Positions 28,139 through 36,448 of a stretch of DNA of 64,000 bases are shown here, piece after piece. The DNA comes from Chitinophagaceae bacterium (GTDB lineage: Bacteria; Bacteroidota; Bacteroidia; Chitinophagales; Chitinophagaceae): the NCBI GenBank assembly GCA_016719815.1, contig JADJYK010000001.1, positions 62,001-126,000 on the forward strand. Direction: 5' to 3'. The translations under genes and the position numbers were made by a program. Within the stretch, counting starts at the first letter, position 1; every line of letters begins with the position of its first letter. The notes under the pieces are model-generated. The model ran no database searches and was not told where the DNA came from. It saw only the letters and a program-made list of their open reading frames with translations.

Positions 28139-28900
28139 TCACTTGCTTTTGTTGGTTTTGTAAAGCTGTGGGCTATAATAAAAGAAAAGGCGGAAGGTGT
28201 TGTTTAAATCATACTGGTAACCTGTGCTTTTCTGCTGGTAAACTACCATATACCCGGTATCAAAGCTTAAAGAAGGTGATAATTGTTCCTTTATTCCGAA
28301 AAAGAGCCTGTTTTGCTCAAATGTGTTATTTATCACTTCTTTTCCTGCATGCAGCAATATTTCCTCTGCAAGTACCAAAGAAGGAACTTTAGGATTCTTT
28401 GAAACAGGTATATTTATGCTAAGCAGGTAGCGGAAACGGTTAGTAAATTTATTTGCACCGGTTCGTTTATCATTTTCGATCGTTTGTTGCCAGCGCTGTT
28501 CGTTTCTGAAACGTTGCAGTATACTTGCTTTATGGAATCTTGAGGTGTAAATGATTTGCTGGTATATCCTGTTCTCGTTGGATATTGTTTTCCAGCCTTC
28601 TTTCGTTGGATATAACCACATGTGGCCGTATCCTGCAGCTACCGACAGGTTTTTGTCAAATGAATATTGTATGCCACCTCGTATGAAATTGAAATTGGAT
28701 TTTGCCAAAAAGTTATTTCGCCGGGTATGTAAATCGGCCAGAATTGCCCAGTGACTATTAAGCTTAATGCTGCTATTAACTGAAAACCAGCTTTGGGTTT
28801 GCCTGTTAATCTGTTTAGTAGTTTGCGCAATGACAGTAATACTCAGAAAAAGAACTAAAATACCAGTCAGTAATACATGGATACCTGCTTTGTAATTCAT
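28139..28900 (-). CDS. DUF2490 outer-membrane-like protein
   Basis: This 253-residue exported protein has a signal peptide (GILVLFLSITVIAQT) and alternating strands such as NFNFIRGGIQYSFDKNLSVA and RFRNEQRW, the DUF2490 pattern. Members are predicted outer-membrane beta-barrels of unknown function. The C-terminal strand ends FRLFFYYSPQLYK. A TACCTTTG box (28906-28913, minus strand) ends five bases before the ATG. Confidence 0.78.
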   Translation of the reverse strand: MNYKAGIHVLLTGILVLFLSITVIAQTTKQINRQTQSWFSVNSSIKLNSHWAILADLHTRRNNFLAKSNFNFIRGGIQYSFDKNLSVAAGYGHMWLYPTKEGWKTISNENRIYQQIIYTSRFHKASILQRFRNEQRWQQTIENDKRTGANKFTNRFRYLLSINIPVSKNPKVPSLVLAEEILLHAGKEVINNTFEQNRLFFGIKEQLSPSLSFDTGYMVVYQQKSTGYQYDLNNTFRLFFYYSPQLYKTNKSK

Positions 28901-28905
28901 GCTCG

Positions 28906-28913
28906 CAAAGGTA
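28906..28913 (-). promoter_or_regulatory. -7 promoter element for the DUF2490 gene
   Basis: On the minus strand this is TACCTTTG (TAnnTTTG), five bases before the ATG at 28900. It predicts a leaderless or near-leaderless transcript. Confidence 0.5.
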
Positions 28914-28958
28914 GCTTTTACGGCATGTTACCTGATTGATTTGTGTTAGTCCTTTTCC

Positions 28959-29808
28959 TTAAAATGACTGATTAAAATCTTCTTTCCAGGTGCTGATTAT
29001 TTTCTCTTTTATCATTGATTTCACCTTATCGGGTGCAAAACAATGCCTTACTGCTTCCATATTACATTTATAGAAATGTGCTTTATCCCAGCCAAACGTT
29101 TGTTCAAGTATTTCATATTCTTTTGTTAGTGTAGTGGGAGTAATAGTTCGACTATCGGTTACACCATGGCCTATACGGCTGGGGTGAAAACCCTTCAGCA
29201 CTTCCCACACACTATCAGCTCCTCTTGCTTCCCCGGCATGTGATGTACACTTGATGTCGTTTGCATTGGCATACTCAAAGGCTTTTATATGTGCATCTAC
29301 AGGATAACCTGCTTCATCGCCTGCAATATCAAAGCCGCAAACTAATGTACCCTTAAACTGTTCAGCCAGCTTCACTGTTTCCATACTTTGTGTTTCGGTA
29401 TAGTTGCGCAGGGTGCAAACTATCAGACCTGCCTGCACTCCGGTATTACTGATTCCTTCTTTAGCAGCGTCCACAACTGTTTGTACTACCTCAGCAGGAG
29501 TTAATCCCTGGGCAATATGCAACAGCGGCGCAAACCTGATTTCGGCATAAATAACATTATCAGCTTTTAGTTGTTCAAACAAATCGAGGGTAACTAACCG
29601 TAATTGTTCTTTGGTTTGCATCAGTTCAAATCCTTTTTACAGAACGGCTGATATAATCAAGCAGGTCGGTGCATTTAGGCGGGGCTACAAAAGAGTCGTG
29701 ATACTCTTCGTAGGAAATAGAAGGATTTATTTTTTGTACCACATCATAACTCAGACTGCAATCGAGATGCAGGTGCAGTTCAACTTTTGGAAGTTTCTGA
29801 TAGTCCAT
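28959..29808 (-). CDS. add: Adenosine deaminase (one frameshift)
   Basis: Adenosine deaminase converts adenosine to inosine in purine salvage. The N-terminal metal site is VELHLHLD, the catalytic Glu segment is SHAGEARG, and IGHGVT-type motifs follow in the second frame. An extra A in the run complementary to 29634-29638 breaks VKGFELMQTKEQL; removing it joins both parts into about 283 residues. The start is taken at the ATG 29808 (MDYQKLPKVEL). The tail is shorter than in E. coli Add. Confidence 0.86.
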
Positions 29809-29860
29809 AATACACAATTCATCAGTTAGGAAAAGATGGCAAATGTAAAACTTCTGTGGC

Positions 29861-30547
29861 TTATATTAATTCAGGCAGAATATCTTTTAACTTTTCAAAA
29901 TGCCTGAACTGCGGGTGTTGCACCGATTCTTCCACCACTTCGTGGGCCCAGGTGGTGTGATAGGGAATATGAATGGCATGGCCACCAATCGCAAGTACCG
30001 GCAGTACATCCGATTTAAGTGAGTTGCCAATCATAATAAACTCTGCAGGCTGTATGTCGAGATGTTTTATCAGCTTCAGGTAATCGGCTTCCTGTTTGTC
30101 ACTCATTATTTCAATGTGGTGAAAGTAATGTTCGATGCCTGATTTCTTAAGTTTCCGTTCCTGGTCGAGCAGGTCGCCTTTGGTGGCAACTACCAGTTTG
30201 TATTTTTCTTTTAAGACCGGCAACACTTCAGCCACACCATCGAGCAAATCAACCGGCTGGTTAAGCTGTTCTTTTCCGTATTCAATAATTTTTTCAACGA
30301 TTACCTGGGGAACAGTGTTGTTTGAAATACGCAGGGCGGTTTCAATTATGCTTAAGATGAAAGCTTTTACCCCGTAGCCATAAATAGCCATGTTTTGCAT
30401 TTCTGTTTTGAACAACTCTTGCGAAACAGTATGCTCCGGTACATAATCAGCCAGTAACTGGCAGAACTTTTTTTCTGTAGCCAGGAAGTAAGGTTCATTT
30501 ACCCAAAGGGTGTCATCGGCATCGAAGGCTATGGTTTTGATGGGCAT
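29861..30547 (-). CDS. HAD-superfamily hydrolase
   Basis: This 228-residue phosphatase has motif I AFDADDTLW (D9 nucleophile, D11), motif II near VATKGD, the Lys before EADYLKL and motif III IGNSLKSDVLPV. The helical cap suggests a small phosphorylated substrate. The exact substrate cannot be told. It is followed on its upstream side by an unrecognised small ORF and lptB. Confidence 0.82.
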   Translation of the reverse strand: MPIKTIAFDADDTLWVNEPYFLATEKKFCQLLADYVPEHTVSQELFKTEMQNMAIYGYGVKAFILSIIETALRISNNTVPQVIVEKIIEYGKEQLNQPVDLLDGVAEVLPVLKEKYKLVVATKGDLLDQERKLKKSGIEHYFHHIEIMSDKQEADYLKLIKHLDIQPAEFIMIGNSLKSDVLPVLAIGGHAIHIPYHTTWAHEVVEESVQHPQFRHFEKLKDILPELI

Positions 30548-30555
30548 AGAAATGG

Positions 30556-30777
30556 TTATTCATTGTTCTTCTTTGCTTCCAGAAAAAGCAGAATAGTATT
30601 AAGAATACTATAATCGCTATTCTCAGAAACTGACAGTGTTAATGCCTTTTCTGCAATTTCTGAGTCGTTATTTTCTTTTGAAAAATTAAGAAGTGAGTAT
30701 CTAAGTTCCTTGATAAATTTTGAATAGTCGTCTAATCCTAAGCAGGAAACTTCAAATTCGTTGTGCATCCCTGCCAT
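30556..30777 (-). CDS. Small ORF of unknown function, overlapping the lptB tail
   Basis: From the ATG at 30777 (MAGMHNEFEV) the frame encodes 73 residues, predicted helical, ending LLFLEAKKNNE. The same frame is open further upstream into the lptB 3' end. Together they could form one helical protein that follows lptB and is split from it by a frameshift. I recognise no family. It may be a real small gene or the tail of a fused or shifted reading frame. Confidence 0.35.
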   Translation of the reverse strand: MAGMHNEFEVSCLGLDDYSKFIKELRYSLLNFSKENNDSEIAEKALTLSVSENSDYSILNTILLFLEAKKNNE

Positions 30778-31657
30778 ACGCAGCGTATCCGTTAAGGTTG
30801 CTCTTTTTGATTGTATTTTGTGATTCTTCAATATTTTCGATCCAGTTGATAGCACTTTTTACGGAATGAATAAGTGAGTCAAGTGTGATTTTCTTTTCCC
30901 CTCTCGCCTCCTCATGCAGCCAATCTTTCCTTTTCAGTTCAAAGTTTCTTCCGAGGTAAAGGCGTTTTACTTCATCATCACCGGCCAATTCTTCCGCAGT
31001 GCCATGTTTGTAAATTTTGCCTTCAATAAGCAAATAAGCCCGGTCGCAAATGCTGAGTGTTTCTGTTACATTATGGTCGGTAATCAGGATGCCGATGTTT
31101 TTGTATTTCAGTTTGGCAACAATGGCCTGTATATCTTCCACCGCAATGGGGTCAATACCGGCAAAGGGTTCATCCAGCAGGATAAATTTGGGGTCAACCG
31201 CAAGGGCACGGGCAATTTCAGTCCTTCTTCTTTCGCCGCCGCTCAGTACATCGCCGTTGCTTTTGCGCACATGCCCCAGGCGAAACTCATCCAGCAATGA
31301 TTCCAGCCTTTCTTTTTGCTGGTGGCGGGTCAGGCTTGTCATTTCAAGCACTGCAGCAATATTATCTTCCACACTCAGTTTGCGAAATACTGAGGCTTCC
31401 TGCGGCAGATAGCCGATGCCCATCTTGGCCCTTTTATACATCGGCAGCCCGGTAATGTCTTCATCGTTCAGGAAAACCCTTCCTTCGTTCGGTCTTATTA
31501 ACCCAACCACCTGGTAGAACGAAGTGGTTTTACCGGCGCCATTGGGTCCCAGCAGACCAACAATTTCACCCTGGTTTACTTCAAAAGAAACATGATCCAC
31601 CACGGTACGCTGACCATATTTCTTTACCAAATCCTGTGTGCGGATAGTTACTGACAT
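30752..31657 (-). CDS. lptB: LPS export ABC transporter ATP-binding protein (with an extended C-terminus)
   Basis: LptB energises lipopolysaccharide transport with LptF/G. The start MSVTIRTQDLVKKYG is taken at 31657 because a TATTTTTG box lies six bases upstream. The Walker A is GPNGAGKTT, the signature LSGGERRR, the Walker B FILLDEPFAG and the H-loop ILITDHNVTE. The usual end lies near LGRNFELKR; here about 60 further residues follow (KITLDSLIHSVKSAINW onward). The extension is unusual and may result from a frameshift into a neighbouring small gene. Confidence 0.9.
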   Translation of the reverse strand: MSVTIRTQDLVKKYGQRTVVDHVSFEVNQGEIVGLLGPNGAGKTTSFYQVVGLIRPNEGRVFLNDEDITGLPMYKRAKMGIGYLPQEASVFRKLSVEDNIAAVLEMTSLTRHQQKERLESLLDEFRLGHVRKSNGDVLSGGERRRTEIARALAVDPKFILLDEPFAGIDPIAVEDIQAIVAKLKYKNIGILITDHNVTETLSICDRAYLLIEGKIYKHGTAEELAGDDEVKRLYLGRNFELKRKDWLHEEARGEKKITLDSLIHSVKSAINWIENIEESQNTIKKSNLNGYAAYGRDAQRI

Positions 31658-31663
31658 ACCCGG

Positions 31664-31671
31664 CAAAAATA
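31664..31671 (-). promoter_or_regulatory. -7 promoter element for lptB
   Basis: On the minus strand this is TATTTTTG, matching TAnnTTTG, six bases before the chosen ATG at 31657. It supports that start over the longer reading frame. Confidence 0.5.
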
Positions 31672-31742
31672 AGGCTTGCCGTATTGATAACACCTGTTCG
31701 TTTGATTTTTATGATTTACTTATTATTCTGAGGCCTGTATCT

Positions 31743-31750
31743 TAGATTTG
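31743..31750 (+). promoter_or_regulatory. -7 promoter element for metF
   Basis: TAGATTTG fits TAnnTTTG and lies 28 bases ahead of the metF ATG. It is followed by a small hairpin, GGGC-AATAA-GCCC (31752-31764), in the leader. A -33 TTTG at proper spacing is not clear. Confidence 0.4.
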
Positions 31751-31778
31751 CGGGCAATAAGCCCTTTAATACAAGCAA

Positions 31779-32729
31779 ATGAAAGTAACCGACCATATAG
31801 CACAGGCAAAAGACACCCTGATTTCCTTTGAAGTGCTGCCTCCACTCAAAGGCAAGGGTATTGATGCGTTGTATAAACACCTCGACCCGCTGATGGAGTT
31901 TAAGCCTTCGTTCATTAATGTTACTTATCACCGCAGCGAACATGTGTTTAAAAAACGCAGCGATGGCAGCTTTGAAAAAGTAATCGTTCGTAAAAGACCG
32001 GGTACCGAAGCTATTTGCGCCGCCATTATGAACAAATACAATGTGGACACCGTACCGCACCTTATCTGTGGCGGGTTCTCATTGCAGGATACAGAAGATG
32101 CGCTGCTTACACTCAGTTACCTGGGCATTGACAATGTGCTGGTGCTGCGGGGCGATGCGGCTAAGAACGAAGCGGCGTTTGAACCAGAACCGGGCGGACA
32201 CAAATATGCCAGCGATTTGCTGACGCAGGTGGTAAATCTTAACAATGGCATTTATCTTGAAGATGAGTTGAAGGGAACGAATAAAACCAATTTCAGCATT
32301 GGTGTGGCGGGTTACCCCGAAAAACATTTTGAAGCACCCAACATGGAAACCGACCTGCAATACCTAACAGAAAAAGTGGATGCGGGTGCGGACTACATTA
32401 TTACACAAATGTTCTTCGACAATGCCAAATACTTTGCCTTTGTGGATGCCTGCAGGGCTATAGGCATTACTGTTCCCATCATTCCGGGGTTGAAACCTAT
32501 TTATACCAAAAAGCAGTTGACCATATTGCCCAAGACATTTCATATTGATATACCTACCGACCTCTCGAACGAGATACTGAAATGCAAAACCGATGATGAT
32601 GTACTAAAAATTGGTGAACGCTGGCTGCTGGAGCAATCGAGGAAATTAAAAAAAGCAGGTGTGCCGGTGCTGCACTATTACACACTTGGCCGGCCTAAGA
32701 TGGTGGCAGATGTGGTGAGGGAGCTGTAG
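31779..32729 (+). CDS. metF: Methylenetetrahydrofolate reductase
   Basis: This 316-residue flavoenzyme reduces 5,10-methylene-THF to 5-methyl-THF for methionine synthesis. The family features SFEVLPPLKGKG with the catalytic Glu, NVTYHRSEH, PHLICGGFS and DYIITQMFFDNAKYF are all present. The AGYPEKHFEAPN motif is also diagnostic. Length is normal. No other met genes are nearby. Confidence 0.95.
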   Translation: MKVTDHIAQAKDTLISFEVLPPLKGKGIDALYKHLDPLMEFKPSFINVTYHRSEHVFKKRSDGSFEKVIVRKRPGTEAICAAIMNKYNVDTVPHLICGGFSLQDTEDALLTLSYLGIDNVLVLRGDAAKNEAAFEPEPGGHKYASDLLTQVVNLNNGIYLEDELKGTNKTNFSIGVAGYPEKHFEAPNMETDLQYLTEKVDAGADYIITQMFFDNAKYFAFVDACRAIGITVPIIPGLKPIYTKKQLTILPKTFHIDIPTDLSNEILKCKTDDDVLKIGERWLLEQSRKLKKAGVPVLHYYTLGRPKMVADVVREL

Positions 32730-32734
32730 GGCAG

Positions 32735-32772
32735 AACCACGATTAAAGGGATTAAAATGGATTTGATGGATT
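32735..32772. repeat. Short dispersed-type repeat after metF
   Basis: accacgattaaagggatta and the following aaaatggatttgatggatt show the repetitive GATTAAA/GATTT texture of intergenic repeats common in Bacteroidota. There is only one copy in this window, so the call rests on general recognition. Confidence 0.35.
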
Positions 32773-32815
32773 ATAATAAAAAACACTCTGCAATCTGAGA
32801 GTTCTTTTATTATTG

Positions 32816-34761
32816 TTATTTTGAAATTTCTGCCAGCACCTTCTTATCAATCACCACCGGGTATTTCTTCTTCAGTGTTTCGTCCCAGTTTTTCTCTAAT
32901 ATTTCCTGGTAGTCGTTTATCACTAATCCTTTCGCTTCGTTGAAGCTGCGCTGTGTGGGCTGCGGATAAGTACGTATGATGTAGGCAAAAGAAGCTGTAT
33001 TATCATTTGTATTTACTATCGGCGGAGATATCAAACCTGCAGCAGGTGTTGTTTTACCCAGGAAAGGAATCTGATCCCACTCATAACGGGAGGAGTCAGC
33101 AATTACTTTTTCAGCATAAAGGTCGGAATACTTTTTCCACTCGGCCGGCGTCACTTTAACTGATTTATACAATGCATTGGCAGTGATGGAATCAGAACAG
33201 AAAAAGACCACTGCATCAGCACTTTGTTTCCACAGGTAAGTAGCCTTGTTCTTATTATAAAGGTCAATCAGGGCGGCTGTATCACTCTGTGCCTTGTTCC
33301 ATATTTCCTGCTGCATAATTTCAAAGAAAAGATTACCGTCTTTAAATTCGCTCATCTGGGCTTTAAACTCCTCATTAAAGTCTTCAAGGTGATCCTTGTA
33401 GTAATTGTACATTTCATATTTTACCCATTCTTCCCGCACCTGGTCGTAGGGTTTTATGCCGCTGCCATCTTGTTTGTACCGGTTAGCGTTGGCATAGTTT
33501 ACCCAAACGGTTGCATCGTATACTGAATCGCCAATGGAAAACAGGGGGTGGAAGCTATAATTTTTTTACCAATATCTTTCATGGGTTTTTGGTCAAGAAC
33601 ACTATCGCTTATGGCCCAAAGAGCCTCATCATCATAAGTGTACTTTTTTGGCCCCGCCATTTTTGTCACTTTTGCATAAATGAAATCTTTGGAAGATTTC
33701 CACCGGCCATCTGTTACAATTTTTTGCTGAAGCTCCCGCTGGTATTCTTTATCATCTGCTTTGCTTATTACTGATTTTACAGCATTTCTTTTAAGTATAT
33801 GCCAGCCATGCGAAGTCTGAAATGGCTTACTCATATCGCCATCTTTTTTGAGCGACCACAATTGTTTTTCAAAAGCAGCATCGTATTGTCCCACTGATAT
33901 GTCTGGCATTACGCCATTGTTGGCTGCACTGATGTAATCGTTGCTGAATGTGGCGGCCAGCTTATTAAAGTTTTCGCCTTTTTGCAATAATTTATAAAGC
34001 GAATCGGCTTTTGCTGCCAGCTGTTTTTTTACCGGGTCACTGGCTCCGGGAGGTGTGGCCAGCAATATCTGCTGTGCTTTCATCTTTCCGGCTGCTTTTC
34101 TTTCTTCTATCTTTTTAAAAATATGAAAACCGGTTTTTGAACGTACCGGATCTGAGTATTGACCAACGGGGGTGTTGTATACTGCACTTTCAAATTCATA
34201 CGGCAAAGTAAACACAGTTATAAAACCAGCGTCGCCTTTATTGGTTTTTACCAGCGGGTCATCAGACAGTTCTTGTGCGACCAGTAAAAAATCTTCTCCC
34301 TTTCCAAGGCGCTGCCGTACCTCATCTCTCTTCTTATTGGCAGCAACCGTGTCCACGAATCCTGCAGCATTACGAAAAGAAATATAAATGTGGGCAAAGT
34401 GAACATCCTTTTGGCTGCGGTCAAATGCCTCTTTGGTAAGATGCTGCATCATGCCCGGATCGGTCATGTAATTTTCTGCAATTTGTGTGCGAAGATTTTT
34501 TACATCTGTTTTTATTTGCGGCAGAGTGTCGAATTTTTTTTCATATGCTTCGGCAACTTTAAGTCTTGATTTTATATAGAGGTCAAGATATTCGCTGATA
34601 GCTTTTGCCTTGTCCGGACCAGGCTTTAAATTGTTTTTATTGTAGGCCCGTAAAAAATCTGCAGATGCAACCTTATGTTTTCCGTAAGTGAAAAGTGTTT
34701 GCGCAGATGCGCCGATGGCAAAAAAGCCTGCAACCAATGCAAGACGAATTTGTTTGTTCAT
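32816..34761 (-). CDS. Periplasmic peptidylprolyl isomerase with PpiC domains (one frameshift)
   Basis: This SurA-like chaperone of about 650 residues has a signal peptide (MNKQIRLALVAGFFAIGASA). Two rotamase regions are visible: DVHFAHIYISF through TKTGFHIFKKIE and MKAQQILLATPPG through FQTSHGWHILKRN. A long C-terminal helical part follows. The first frame stops near 33499. One C missing from the run at 33544-33548 explains this, since the other frame continues LFSIGDSVYDATVW and joins the ORF ending at 32816. Likely role: folding of outer-membrane proteins. Confidence 0.88.
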
Positions 34762-34820
34762 ATAAATGCCGGTTTTCTGGTAGTAAAATTCGGAACTAAG
34801 CCGGGATATAATATCAGGCT

Positions 34821-36254
34821 TTATTTCCCTTTTATTTTAATATCAAGTATTTCATCAATTTGCTGGTAAGTTAGTTTCTTGGCAATAATTCTTTTGTCTT
34901 TGTCCAGCAAGTATAAAGTTGGGAACGACTGTACATCAAACAACTGTGAATAGCCGGGTATACCATTATCGGTCCTGGCTTTATCATCGGCTTTCGAGTA
35001 ATATACATTAATCCATTCTGCCAGGTTGTTTTCATTAACAAAATTGAGCCAATCTTGCCGGGTTCCCTCCGTTTCTTTGGCAACTGCATATAATTTCAGT
35101 CCATTGGCTTTCCACTTAGCATGGTAAAACGAATCCAGCTTAGGAAGCACTTCTTTACAGTGTCCGCAGGTGGGATCCCAAAACGTAACAATGAGATAAG
35201 GAGCGTTTACTTCATAAAGTCCCCACATTTTGCCGGTTGAATCAGGCAGCAAAATATCTGATGCAGGAGTACCTGTTATATTTGCCATCAGGCTGTAGGC
35301 CCTGTCGGTAATAATTTTTTTCCCTTGTACTGTCAGCCACTTGTATTCTTTGTTGGAAAAATATTTTTCAAAAAGATGAACAAACACAGCATCCTCCCAC
35401 ATATACTTTTGATTAAGATAGCGGTTAACGAATTTTACCAGCAAGAAGCGGCTCATTTCTTCATTTACCGAGGCATTACCCAGCATCCGGTCAATTTCGA
35501 TAATTGTAGAGTCGGGATGAAGGGGCACTAACTGGTTAAAATACTTATCTAATTTTTCTTCAAAAAAGGTGGTATATGCCAGGCGTCCATCCCAAAAATA
35601 AACGCCATCCCAAAAATGGTCTTTGTAATACCTGTATGCTGCAACAGAGTCTGTATTGTTTTTGGGTTCTTTCAGATTGCCGGTAAGAATGGGTTCTTTC
35701 ATACAATTAAGCAACACAGCCAGTATATTATCAGGTTTGGTTTTAATAATATTTTCCCTGTAGGCAGTAATGGCTTTGTCTTCTTTTGTAATAATGCCAT
35801 TCAGTTGGGCAGAGTCTGCAGCACTTGATGCCAACTTTAGTTGCTCTCTTGCTGTATTAATCCTCTTGCCTCTTGCATTCATTTCTTTTTGATAAGCGCT
35901 GAAGAGGTCGTTATCTTGCGAATTGGCAAAAGTAATTCCTTCTTTTATTGTTGCCGTATCGGCAATTATCCCAAACTTTTGTTGCTTGTCTATCATTATT
36001 TCAAAAAAACCTGCTTTATTGGGATAACCTATAAGGTAAATGCCGCCTTGTAACTTCTTATTCCCCTTAAATACGGCCTCGCTTTTATCATTCAGCTTTG
36101 CTGAATCAATAATGGGATATGTTTTGCCAAAATAATGACCCAGGTAGATGTACTGGTTCTTAAAAGGCTTAAAAGTCACCTTTATTTCATAAGAATCCTG
36201 GCCAAAAGCAAGGAATGAGGTGAGCAGTAAAATTGCGGTAAAAGTCTTCTTCAT
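34821..36254 (-). CDS. TlpA-like thioredoxin-fold protein with DUF4369/DUF5106-type N-terminus
   Basis: This 477-residue exported protein has a signal peptide (MKKTFTAILLLTSFLAFGQ), an N-terminal beta domain (about 20-120, IYLGHYFGKTYPI), a central helical part and a C-terminal thioredoxin domain with WDPTCGHCKEVLPKLD (CGHC active site). The cis-Pro region is SFPTLYLL. Such proteins are periplasmic disulfide reductases or chaperones of unknown target in Bacteroidota. It is separate from the PpiC gene by 59 bases and may share a transcript. Confidence 0.87.
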   Translation of the reverse strand: MKKTFTAILLLTSFLAFGQDSYEIKVTFKPFKNQYIYLGHYFGKTYPIIDSAKLNDKSEAVFKGNKKLQGGIYLIGYPNKAGFFEIMIDKQQKFGIIADTATIKEGITFANSQDNDLFSAYQKEMNARGKRINTAREQLKLASSAADSAQLNGIITKEDKAITAYRENIIKTKPDNILAVLLNCMKEPILTGNLKEPKNNTDSVAAYRYYKDHFWDGVYFWDGRLAYTTFFEEKLDKYFNQLVPLHPDSTIIEIDRMLGNASVNEEMSRFLLVKFVNRYLNQKYMWEDAVFVHLFEKYFSNKEYKWLTVQGKKIITDRAYSLMANITGTPASDILLPDSTGKMWGLYEVNAPYLIVTFWDPTCGHCKEVLPKLDSFYHAKWKANGLKLYAVAKETEGTRQDWLNFVNENNLAEWINVYYSKADDKARTDNGIPGYSQLFDVQSFPTLYLLDKDKRIIAKKLTYQQIDEILDIKIKGK

Positions 36255-36398
36255 GAGCTGTAATGAATCCTGTAAAAATAAGGCTAAAAAGGGAAGGTTT
36301 AATGGCTAACGGGTCTTAACGAATTTTAGACAGATTTACCATTTAAAAGGTTGTAAACCTGCCTTATTAATCACAAATTATGATAAGCAGAACCTGAG

Positions 36399-36433
36399 CA
36401 ACCTTTCAACCAGTCAACTTTCAATCCTTAATC
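36399..36433. repeat. Period-7 tandem repeat in the rlmD promoter region
   Basis: Five degenerate heptamers, caacctt-tcaacca-gtcaact-ttcaatc-cttaatc, end four bases before the TAGTTTTG promoter box of rlmD. Changes in copy number would alter the -33/-7 geometry. Confidence 0.6.
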
Positions 36434-36436
36434 CAT

Positions 36437-36444
36437 TAGTTTTG
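36437..36444 (+). promoter_or_regulatory. -7 promoter element for rlmD
   Basis: TAGTTTTG fits TAnnTTTG and ends four bases before the ATG at 36449, predicting a leaderless mRNA. Confidence 0.5.
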
Positions 36445-36448
36445 CCCC

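Noticed and set aside
32781..32815. Bidirectional terminator between metF and the PpiC gene
   Set aside because: ACTCT...AGAGT gives only a 5-bp AT-rich stem; the T-run is broken, so support is too weak.
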